A stretch of DNA of 64,000 nucleotides from Chrysaora quinquecirrha (Eukaryota > Cnidaria > Scyphozoa > Semaeostomeae > Pelagiidae). Under the pieces are notes generated by a model that was given only the letters and a program-made list of their open reading frames with translations, was not told the DNA's origin and did not search any database. The stretch is taken from NCBI GenBank assembly GCA_014526335.1, contig JACTAT010000117.1, positions 326,327-390,326 of the forward strand. Direction: 5' to 3'. Numbering within the stretch: the stretch's first letter is position 1; each line of letters opens with the position of its first letter. Shown here in pieces: positions 51,801 to 56,042 of the stretch. Position numbers and translations under genes: made by a program.

Positions 51801-54795
51801 TTCTGTGTAGATTCAAAAAAGTTTAAAATCCCTTCGAAAGTTGACGAAGAAGAGGAGGAAATAATGGAAGCACCAGTTGCCAGAATTGAACGTGAGAATT
51901 TTATAAGATTGCTTTGACATTTCTCTTTTCATTATCATCCTTAGAACCAAGTTATTACGTCCATTTTTGTAAAGGAACTCACAATGAGAATCAACTTCGG
52001 CATAATAATTGTTTTTGCTTTTAGCTGCACTTGGCAATCGAAGACATTCTTCAAAATCAGGAGAATCAACTGTTCATTACGCTCCTGCGGCAATGATTAA
52101 CAATGGTTTGTAATTAACATATCCAGTTATTTGAACTGTACACTTTCATATTTGAACTTTGAGCTTTGAATTTGATAGCTGATTTGAACCTTCCCCTTTG
52201 GTATTGAATCTTGACCTTCGATGTTTGACCTTTGTTCTTTATTGTTGATTTTAATCTTCTTACATAAACATTATCCTATTTATCACCTTGGTCTTCTTCT
52301 TCTTCCTCGCCTTTTTCTTCCTCTTCCTCATTTTTGTCTTCTAATTCTTCTTTATCTTCGTCCTAGTCTTTTTTCTTCTTTGCCATCTTTTTCTCATGCT
52401 GCTTCTTTTTCTTCTTCATCTTTTCCTTTTCTTTGCGTTGCATCGCTGTTGTTCCTCTTGTAGTATGTCTTTTCTTTTTTTTAAATTTTTAACGAATCTT
52501 GTGGTTCTTCCTTATAAAACCGGTGCTGTTGTTGTTCCTATAACTACAGCGGTTCTTCTTTGGCTAGTTAGTTATATTTCAATAGCTACTTCTTTCAACT
52601 GTGTAAATATTTTTCATCTTTTCTAGTCTCAAGACACAATGTTGGAAAGCCTTCTCGCCTACAAAATCTTCCCAGTGCAGAAGATGGAGAATATTTAGTT
52701 GCACCACTTCCACACGTCGAAAGGGTATGACCTGCTTTGGATTTTACTAAGAATTTAAGTGAATAAATAATAGTTAATGTAGGGCCCCGGCCGTAGGATC
52801 AAACATTGTTGGTCACACCTTTGAGATTTGTCATACAAGCAAAGTTTGGCCGTTTGGCGCAAAACATTGCTTAAGGAGCCGAATGGCTTATCAAAGTTTT
52901 TTTAAAGAGCTACGAAAACCATTTGACGAGCAATGTTTCGATATGAATGTTCGATTAACAATTTGTGATAATTTTGATAATTTGGTTGAGTCCTAAAGAG
53001 GCATTCGTTATATATTCTTCAGTTTTTTCATCATTCTTTCATTTTCGATTCTTTATAAATGATGAAAGTAACGAAATGGCCTACCTGATTGATATTGAAG
53101 TTTATTTGTAAGAAATTAGAAGTTTTGCACTGATGCCTTGTTTCAGATAAATCTTCTCGCAACAACCTTCGCAAAGAAAATGGAGATATAATAGCTGTTG
53201 CTGCTGCTTCTGAAAGTAAGCGATGCGTGAAGAGTGTGATGCGTGTTGCGTGATGATGCGTAATAATTGTTTCGTGTTTTAGTTTGTGTTTTGACTTCCG
53301 ATAGAGTTAAGCTCGCAAAAAGAACAAAAAGTTGAGAATCAGTCTTTCAGTGGTTCTTAAATGAAGAATACCAACGCCAAAACGTGGATAAGCCTGATAA
53401 GTGAACCTAATAGGTGGTACTAGTAATTCCCAAGTCACTATGAACAAGTTTTGGTCAAGAGATTTTGAGTATTTTGAATCTCTAAACGCTGGTTCTTATA
53501 TTTGTGGGTTGGTGCTGCATCCCATGTTGCGCCGTGTGTGTAGCTATCATCATGCTGGTTTCTTAATGCATTCTGCGTGTTTCCTCTGATGCCTGACTTG
53601 TTCTGTGTAAAATTTCGCGTGTTTTGTGTTGCTTGTTGCATAATGCGTGTTGCGTGATGCTTGTTGCCTGATGTTTATTAACAGCAATCGATAAATGAGC
53701 TAATTTCGTTATCTTTTCTCTTGCAGTTGTTGCTTATTCTGCTGAAATTGAAACCCCGTGGTTGAATCAGAAGAAGGGACGGACGAATCCTGCTTTATCG
53801 ATTCGACATCAAAATGCAGCAGCGAGCGAAAGGCGTGCTTCAGCTAGTCACAGAACACGCTCTGATTCGTATGATTCAACGAGCAGTCATTCCAGTCAAC
53901 AAGAACGTCTTCCTGAATTCGATCCAGATACTTATGTTGTCACGAGAAAGTCATCGACTTCGTCACATGGCATTCGCTCAAACTCTACTGATTCATCACA
54001 CAGTTATTCAAGCTATGCAAGTGGTCAAGAGCCTCGATATGATGAGGAGACTGATAGGTCAGATCCGAGGCCTGCCTATGACCAACAACAACACAGAATG
54101 CAAATGCAAGGTAATAAAGTGAATGAAATTCCAAGAAAATGGTGATTAATGTAAATGGCAGGTCAAGAGCATCGCATTCATTGGATCAAGATAATCGTGA
54201 TTTCACTGATAGATCCTCCGAGCATTCTAATCATGAAATCATTACGGTCAGTGATCGTGAATCACGTCGATCATCATGTGACAGTGTAAGCACTGAATCA
54301 TCTGAAACGAGAGAGAGGCTGCCTTCAGCAATGAAAATCACGATTTCAACCAAAGCAATCGCAAAGCCGAATCAGAACAATCAGAACCATAATCAATATA
54401 ATCAGATTAATCAGAATCACGGCAATCAGAAGCAGAGTAATCAGAATCAGTATGATCAAAGTAACCAGAAACACGGCAATCTACAGCAGAATGATCAAAG
54501 TTATCATAATCAGCCAAAGGAAGATGCGAAATCACCTGAGCATATAAAAGAGAAAGATGATTCCGAATTGAAATGTGAGATGCCACAACGCATGCCGACC
54601 CCTTTGAATAATTTACAAGAAATGATGAATTTATTTCAAGTAGATGAATTTGAGAAGGAAGTGAAAAGAAGAGGAAGTGGCGCTTTAGTCAAAAATAATG
54701 AAGATTCAATTCAAGAAGACGAGGAGGAAATCTGCCAGGAAATGCATGTTGCAAATGATAGAAATGCTAATGGTGATAATGATTTTTCTAAACTT
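21452..54795 (+). CDS. Giant PDZ gene of the ALP/Enigma/Zasp (PDLIM) family, 3' end in gap
   Basis: Family members bind alpha-actinin through an N-terminal PDZ domain, sit at Z-discs or stress-fibre densities, and usually end in one to four LIM domains. Here exons 21452-21553 and 21710-21858 encode a complete PDZ domain (GPWGFRLQGGKDFGIPL, then AGDIIHEINGVN). A basic linker with FNSKPRAFGS follows, like the NKxxRPFG stretch of Enigma. From 24453 on, I place about 20 further exons by splice sites and frame. Almost all begin and end in phase 1, so any subset keeps the reading frame. Many carry a P-S-[KR]-x-F-x-x-L-Q module. No LIM domain (paired C-x2-C zinc sites) is visible; if present it lies in the 500-N gap. 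Two internal ATG exons suggest alternative promoters. The family call is strong; the full exon set and isoforms are inferred. Confidence 0.85.
23457..23705 (+). CDS. PDLIM gene exon 3: ZM-like linker
   Basis: 83 residues in frame with the PDZ exons. A basic opening KGKGVSIGDQNAA is followed by HGFNSKPRAFGS, resembling the conserved RPFG stretch after the PDZ domain in Enigma-like proteins. A Ser/Ala/Pro-rich part with a six-proline run and KFDPGAYARKK complete it. The acceptor is ggtctttag at 23456 and the donor is aaaaaagtaag. A related FDP.. phrase (EFDPDTY) recurs in the exon at 53727. Confidence 0.85.
24453..24580 (+). CDS. PDLIM gene exon 4: charged helical segment
   Basis: It encodes KEELEQRKKEQNVQ..DSEILKMINATS then SPSPPAPQGNE. 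The acceptor is tttcttatgcag; the donor is gaag|gtagaa, phase 1. This is the first phase-1 exit and sets the frame for all downstream cassette exons. The charged N-terminal part is predicted helical. Confidence 0.82.
24581..25783. other. PDLIM intron / upstream region of alternative exon A
   Basis: No exon is seen. Bases 24680-24905 are a loose array of ctacat-containing units (ctacatactaaattgt occurs twice in a row). The last 200 bp before 25784, with the TATAAAA at 25754, is the candidate alternative promoter. Confidence 0.4.
25784..25802 (+). CDS. Alternative first exon A (MASPRK)
   Basis: An ATG in strong context (taaaATGG) opens a six-codon exon, MASPRK, ending AAA G before gtacgt: phase 1, the same as the cassette exons. 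A TATAAAA at 25754-25760 lies about 27 bases before the ATG. It is followed by the exon at 26620, giving a predicted isoform without the PDZ domain. The analogous ATG exon of the duplicated block is at 32865. There is no transcript evidence here, so this is inferred from position, phase and the repeated architecture. Confidence 0.55.
26620..26691 (+). CDS. PDLIM cassette exon, D-I-H type, copy 1
   Basis: 72 bp, phase 1-1, acceptor cctccttcgcag, donor gaag|gtagcc. It encodes EPGQPGG.. then FRMVYSGLDIHEEG. It has the same length and the same F-[RK]-M-x-Y-x5-DIH pattern as the exon at 34680, so the two are duplicates. Confidence 0.8.
26726..26871. repeat. Short MITE with GTAGACT terminal inverted repeats, copy 2
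   Basis: Ends ggtagacttattacccgagt and (reversed) atagacttattaccagagtc. It is related to the copies at 4179 and 31819. Intronic in the PDLIM gene. Confidence 0.5.
28240..28746 (+). repeat. Duplicated intron segment with a ghost acceptor/exon start
   Basis: The 28747 exon begins ag|cctcccctggatcaaaatctg. At 28386 the related tagccttccctggacctaaa-tctg occurs about 360 bp upstream but runs out of frame and has no module. Phrases such as aatacctaac..aggaatta are repeated between the two. It looks like a local duplication that copied the exon start only. Confidence 0.5.
28747..28887 (+). CDS. PDLIM cassette exon, helix plus PSxxF module, copy 1
   Basis: 141 bp, phase 1-1. It encodes SVINSLKEKVSQEK, then KVPSRVFQMLQKQLDEEEA. 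The P-S-R-V-F-x-x-L-Q part resembles the S-R-S-F-R-I-L motif of Enigma-family proteins, where acidic residues also follow. The exon at 36623 has the same length, frame and order of parts. The acceptor is gttcccaaatag. Confidence 0.82.
30471..30690. mobile_element. Foldback MITE, family F1, copy 1
   Basis: The left end cctggccaaacgatcaaaca and right end tgtttgaaaaacaatatttg..ccttgggcc are inverted repeats built around caaacattgtttg. The same ends recur in five more copies (34275, 48131, 48905, 52783, 55660). Intronic in the PDLIM gene, just before the 30718 exon. Confidence 0.75.
30718..30891 (+). CDS. PDLIM cassette exon: helix plus proline-rich tail
   Basis: 174 bp, phase 1-1, acceptor ctcaaatag, donor gaag|gtaaag. 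It encodes SSPQDIMDALKERLEAGASY, in which IMDALKERLE resembles the VINSLKEK helix of the 28747 and 36623 exons, and then a Pro-rich tail (PPAPPPPVV) ending SYRMLPNNEG. Confidence 0.78.
31819..31976. repeat. Short MITE with GTAGACT terminal inverted repeats, copy 3
   Basis: Ends gtagacttactacacgagt and (reversed) ctagactgactacaccagt. A half copy, ttagacttactacaaaagtc, follows at about 32003. Confidence 0.5.
32865..32958 (+). CDS. Alternative first exon B (MNSCAPNRR)
   Basis: The ATG opens 31 codons (MNSCAPNRRVSYPSLNSSQK..) and ends CAA G before gtttgt, phase 1. An in-frame TAG at 32811 lies 18 codons upstream, and no good acceptor is seen between that stop and the ATG, which favours a true 5' exon. 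It precedes the second D-I-H exon (34680), just as exon A precedes the first. Confidence 0.55.
33140..33560 (+). repeat. (CTTTA)-type low-complexity tract
   Basis: A degenerate array of ctttactttgctttacc units about 400 bp long in the intron after alternative first exon B. No coding potential. Confidence 0.8.
34275..34554. mobile_element. Foldback MITE, family F1, copy 2
   Basis: Left end aaggtcctcgccaaacgatg, right end tgtttgatcctttggtcagg, with caaacattg-type inner repeats. It ends about 125 bp before the D-I-H exon at 34680. Confidence 0.75.
34680..34751 (+). CDS. PDLIM cassette exon, D-I-H type, copy 2
   Basis: 72 bp, phase 1-1, acceptor ttttgtttgtag, donor cag|gtaagc. It encodes GEAPPVDKNRVFKMTYETRD then IHSAG. 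It shares length and the F-K-M-x-Y..DIH pattern with the exon at 26620. Confidence 0.8.
36623..36763 (+). CDS. PDLIM cassette exon, helix plus PSxxF module, copy 2
   Basis: 141 bp, phase 1-1. It encodes NVINSLKEKIAEKNK, then KTPSRLHAMLQDQFGQE. This is the same layout as the 28747 exon, with the aromatic Phe of the module replaced by His. The acceptor is tttttctacag, the donor gaag|gtttgt. Confidence 0.8.
38016..38066 (+). CDS. PDLIM small cassette exon (NEEYG type)
   Basis: 51 bp, phase 1-1, acceptor ctatttttgcag, donor tatg|gtaaga. It encodes GSSEPSNHQTTYRNEEYG. The N-E-E-Y-G end recurs in the 40246 exon and, looser, in the 39385 exon. Confidence 0.72.
38247..38430 (-). mobile_element. tRNA-derived SINE, family S, copy 3
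   Basis: gtgaaatggtgttttagcgc, taggatctcag, gttaactaattgagatctcg, then gctcgaaccctgaccacact (box B on the minus strand: GGGTTCGAGCCC) and ctcctgacacc. The tail is a short tandem of acaacgccacagc. It lies directly upstream of the 38483 exon. Confidence 0.78.
38483..38596 (+). CDS. PDLIM cassette exon (DHIPVN..EQRRG)
   Basis: 114 bp, phase 1-1, acceptor tttcattccag, donor gaag-ag|gttagc. It encodes DHIPVNTVRRSHGNIPPQSQ then SKVKTFDAELYSQIEQRRG. The SKVKTFDAEL part is a weak echo of the PSKVF.ALQ module. It lies just downstream of a SINE (38247-38430). Confidence 0.7.
39385..39432 (+). CDS. PDLIM small cassette exon, pair 1 first half
   Basis: 48 bp, phase 1-1, acceptor ttctctttcag, donor tatg|gtattg. 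It encodes EQQQHSDPYVPEDQNYG. It precedes an ERFR-type exon at 39576, the same arrangement as 40246 followed by 40661. Confidence 0.7.
39576..39662 (+). CDS. PDLIM cassette exon with PSKVFQALQ, pair 1 second half
   Basis: 87 bp, phase 1-1, acceptor atctctttag, donor caag|gtgaga. It encodes ERFRSDQSKQIPSKVFQALQ then YCYPAQENQG. It is clearly a duplicate of the 40661 exon. Confidence 0.83.
40246..40287 (+). CDS. PDLIM small cassette exon, pair 2 first half
   Basis: 42 bp, phase 1-1, acceptor atctctttaag, donor acg|gtaaat. It encodes GIHQNQMQSENEEYG. Confidence 0.68.
40661..40738 (+). CDS. PDLIM cassette exon with PSKVFQALQ, pair 2 second half
   Basis: 78 bp, phase 1-1, acceptor gatttttcag, donor gaag|gtactt. 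It encodes ERFRGNKGSAVPSKVFQALQ then YSYPSEG, nearly the same module as at 39576 but with a shorter tail. Confidence 0.83.
42713..42880 (-). mobile_element. tRNA-derived SINE, family S, copy 4
   Basis: On the minus strand box A reads TGGCCTAATCCAGCTGGCTT and box B GGGATTCGAGCCC, 40-50 bases apart, the spacing of a tRNA promoter. The other end has gaaatggtgtatttagcgcc. It lies in the long intron between 40738 and 45492. Confidence 0.8.
43140..43460 (+). repeat. Direct duplication of about 195 bp
   Basis: The phrases ctttttatgc, aacttgcaaaagc, acgcag and the ending ttctgcgtat occur twice in the same order, about 195 bp apart (43150 and 43345). Non-coding intronic repeat. Confidence 0.55.
44547..44738 (-). 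mobile_element. tRNA-derived SINE, family S, copy 5
   Basis: Minus-strand box A TGGTCTAACCCAGCTGGCTC and box B GAGGTTCGAGTTCCAGCC. The other end is gtttagcaccagtcgctaga. Same intron as copy 4. Confidence 0.8.
45492..45632 (+). CDS. PDLIM cassette exon with PSKVFKMLQ
   Basis: 141 bp, phase 1-1, acceptor atcaattttctag, donor actg|gtaagc. It encodes GSSETQTDNMQYVRSQNWED.. then RNVPSKVFKMLQKQYSDETG. It has the same length as the 28747 and 36623 exons and the module sits at the same place in the exon, though the N-terminal half differs. Confidence 0.82.
47290..47464 (-). mobile_element. tRNA-derived SINE, family S, copy 6
   Basis: Minus-strand box A TGGTGTAATCGAGCTGACTC and box B GGGTTCGAGCCCAGCC. 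The other end is ttcagcgccagtcgctagga. The best-preserved copy with 42713. Confidence 0.8.
48131..48407. mobile_element. Foldback MITE, family F1, copy 3
   Basis: Left end aggtcctgccttaacgatca, right end tgtttgatcgtttggccagg. It lies 150 bp before the exon at 48558. Confidence 0.75.
48558..48620 (+). CDS. PDLIM cassette exon: short helix
   Basis: 63 bp, phase 1-1, acceptor gtttttttttag, donor aaag|gtttgt. It encodes ESVPPESINNDLQDALDLLE-KG, a short amphipathic helix comparable to IMDALKERLE of the 30718 exon. Confidence 0.72.
48905..49180. mobile_element. Foldback MITE, family F1, copy 4
   Basis: Left end ccttccaaacgatcaaacat, right end gtttgacaaacaatgtttga. It lies shortly after the 48558 exon, so that exon is bracketed by two copies of the element. 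Confidence 0.72.
49920..50410 (+). repeat. GATGCTGCC minisatellite, 42-bp core unit
   Basis: Units of gatgctgccattttggcatc followed by gattcctgatgtagccattc repeat almost exactly at 50035-50160 with a 42-bp period, flanked by decayed units. Because 42 is divisible by three the minus strand reads as a repeated peptide, but this is a by-product of the period and there is no start or splice support. Confidence 0.85.
50768..50838 (+). mobile_element. LINE reverse transcriptase relic
   Basis: The frame reads GMPQGSILGPLFFLIYNYEL then a stop. G-x-P-Q-G-S-x-L-G-P-x-F is the conserved block of non-LTR reverse transcriptases upstream of the catalytic Asp pair. Only this fragment is recognisable. It lies in the intron before the 50944 exon. 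Confidence 0.7.
50944..51081 (+). CDS. PDLIM cassette exon: basic/proline-rich linker
   Basis: 138 bp, phase 1-1, acceptor ttacattttgcag, donor gttg|gtacga. It encodes ELESMTASKRNPVITVPLTK then GVQMPKPHNSHSQQ..AAPPVPIRVG. No domain recognised; likely disordered. Confidence 0.72.
51165..51275 (+). repeat. F4-family single-arm copy
   Basis: It shares aaaagcttttcgtcggatac, gtataaacgtcagaaacaga and accaagatgcagatcgaaat with the hairpin at 56642, without the second arm. Confidence 0.6.
51730..51891 (+). CDS. PDLIM cassette exon with two in-frame acceptors
   Basis: Two acceptors, both phase 1 and exactly 81 bases apart, precede the same donor (gaac|gtgaga): catcttatag at 51729 and ttttctgtgtag at 51810. 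The core from 51811 encodes DSKKFKIPSKVDEEEEE.., a truncated PSKV module with an acidic tail. The longer form adds DVTAIRKQTLEKLRKIQERL and a hydrophobic stretch that is probably just the translated pyrimidine tract. The shorter exon is the safer call. Confidence 0.62.
52025..52105 (+). CDS. PDLIM cassette exon (ALGNRRHSSKS)
   Basis: 81 bp, phase 1-1, acceptor ttgcttttag, donor aatg|gtttgt. It encodes ALGNRRHSSKSGESTVHYAP then AAMINNG. Function unknown; probably disordered linker. Confidence 0.68.
52627..52767 (+). CDS. Alternative terminal exon of the PDLIM gene with poly(A) signal
   Basis: After a good acceptor (catcttttctag) the phase-1 frame reads VSRHNVGKPSRLQNLPSAED then GEYLVAPLPHVERV and stops at TGA 52728-52730. 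The only possible donor (gtatga at 52724) would leave phase 0, incompatible with the next exon. A canonical AATAAA follows at 52762-52767. This is best read as a 3' terminal exon producing a protein that ends without LIM domains. KPSRLQNL is a shortened PS[KR] module. Confidence 0.55.
52783..52995. mobile_element. Foldback MITE, family F1, copy 5 (diverged)
   Basis: Left end gggccccggccgtaggatca followed by aacattgttggtca; right end gataatttggttgagtcc. It is inserted just after the poly(A) signal of the alternative terminal exon. Confidence 0.65.
53147..53215 (+). CDS. PDLIM cassette exon (DKSSRNNLRKENGD)
   Basis: 69 bp, phase 1-1, acceptor ccttgtttcag, donor gaaa|gtaagc. It encodes DKSSRNNLRKENGDIIAVAA-ASE. 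It can be joined to 52105 or to any phase-1 exon upstream, skipping the terminal exon at 52627. Confidence 0.65.
53727..54795 (+). CDS. PDLIM large Ser- and Gln/Asn-rich exon(s), cut by gap
   Basis: After ttctcttgcag the phase-1 frame runs through a Ser/Arg-rich part (ASHRTRSDSYDSTSSHSSQQ, EFDPDTYVVTRKSS) to a stop at 54143-54145. From about 54162 a second frame is clearly protein-like: SLDQDNRDFTDRSSEHSNHE, then a prion-like Asn/Gln tract (about 54370-54510) and an acidic region, open until the N run at 54796. The two frames must be joined by a small intron or a frameshift. Options are donor 54058 with acceptor 54161 (both phase 2, 104 bp) or donor 54111 with a weak acceptor at 54169 (phase 1, 59 bp). 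I cannot choose between them. Confidence 0.65.
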
Positions 54796-55295
54796 NNNNN
54801 NNNNNNNNNNNNNNNNNNNNNNNNNNNNNNNNNNNNNNNNNNNNNNNNNNNNNNNNNNNNNNNNNNNNNNNNNNNNNNNNNNNNNNNNNNNNNNNNNNNN
54901 NNNNNNNNNNNNNNNNNNNNNNNNNNNNNNNNNNNNNNNNNNNNNNNNNNNNNNNNNNNNNNNNNNNNNNNNNNNNNNNNNNNNNNNNNNNNNNNNNNNN
55001 NNNNNNNNNNNNNNNNNNNNNNNNNNNNNNNNNNNNNNNNNNNNNNNNNNNNNNNNNNNNNNNNNNNNNNNNNNNNNNNNNNNNNNNNNNNNNNNNNNNN
55101 NNNNNNNNNNNNNNNNNNNNNNNNNNNNNNNNNNNNNNNNNNNNNNNNNNNNNNNNNNNNNNNNNNNNNNNNNNNNNNNNNNNNNNNNNNNNNNNNNNNN
55201 NNNNNNNNNNNNNNNNNNNNNNNNNNNNNNNNNNNNNNNNNNNNNNNNNNNNNNNNNNNNNNNNNNNNNNNNNNNNNNNNNNNNNNNNNNNNNNN
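54796..55295. other. Assembly gap of exactly 500 N
   Basis: A run of precisely 500 N, a conventional filler length, so the true size is unknown. The open frame of the PDLIM gene enters it from the left. The remaining carrier-domain exons of the aralar gene should lie between it and 56043, but none are seen at 55296-56042. Confidence 0.98.
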
Positions 55296-55639
55296 AAAAC
55301 CTACAATGGTTATTACGTGCATGTTTGCTAGCAAGATCAGTTAAATTAAGTAAAGTCTGTTACATCATTAAAATTTGGAATTATTGTTATATAAATTGAA
55401 AGCAAAGATTATTTAGGTAGTTTTTTCTGTACCTCCGAACTTAGATAAAGTGAACAGCGTCTAGACAACTCTTAAAGCCTTCTAAAGATATTTGTTGTTT
55501 AACAACTGGAGACACAGTGTTCCATAATCTCGCAGTACTCGGAAAATACGAAAACTAATAAATTTTGTACGACAGTATGGTATCTGGAGAGATGATTGAC
55601 TTCTTGTAAATGTTATGTTTGATCAAATGAAATCTTCAT

Positions 55640-55866
55640 TATTGATCGTCTAAGAACATTATTGATCGATCAAACATTGGCAAAAGTAAGCAAAATTTGA
55701 GATGTGATGTCTTTGAAAAAGTTCAAAGAGAATTTTTGCTTTACGTAAGCAAAAAAAGTTGCACAAGCAATGTTTTGGACATGACCAAACGGTCAAATAT
55801 TTTGCTTGACAAGCATATTTCAATTGTTCGACCAATAATGTTTGATCGTTTGGCCAGGGCCTTACA
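55640..55866. mobile_element. Foldback MITE, family F1, copy 6
   Basis: Inner left repeat gatcgatcaaacattggc, right end gtttgatcgtttggccaggg. It lies between the gap and the first visible aralar exon. Confidence 0.7.
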
Positions 55867-56042
55867 GATTTTCTTCTAATAAAAGCATGGCCTCAATAAA
55901 CCGCGACTATCTGTTTATTGGCAGTAATACGGTAACCCAGCAAGTAGATTTCGGTGCGGGATACTTTGAAACAAAAAAGGTATCTTTAAGCAAGTGAGCA
56001 ACTATCTCCACAGTAATAAGGGTTTATGTTGCAAATGTTTAC

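Noticed and set aside
52221..52626. Leu/Phe/Ser-rich plus-strand frames
   Set aside because: They are translations of a CTT/TTC-rich pyrimidine tract within an intron, ahead of the acceptor at 52626.
53814..54122. Alternative frame MQQRAKGVLQLV.. in the large PDLIM exon
   Set aside because: It is a shadow of the Ser/Arg-rich frame that is in phase with the exon at 53147.
54711..55399. Long open frames running across 54796-55295
   Set aside because: They are open only because the N run contains no stop codons. Only the plus-strand frame entering from 54162 has coding character.
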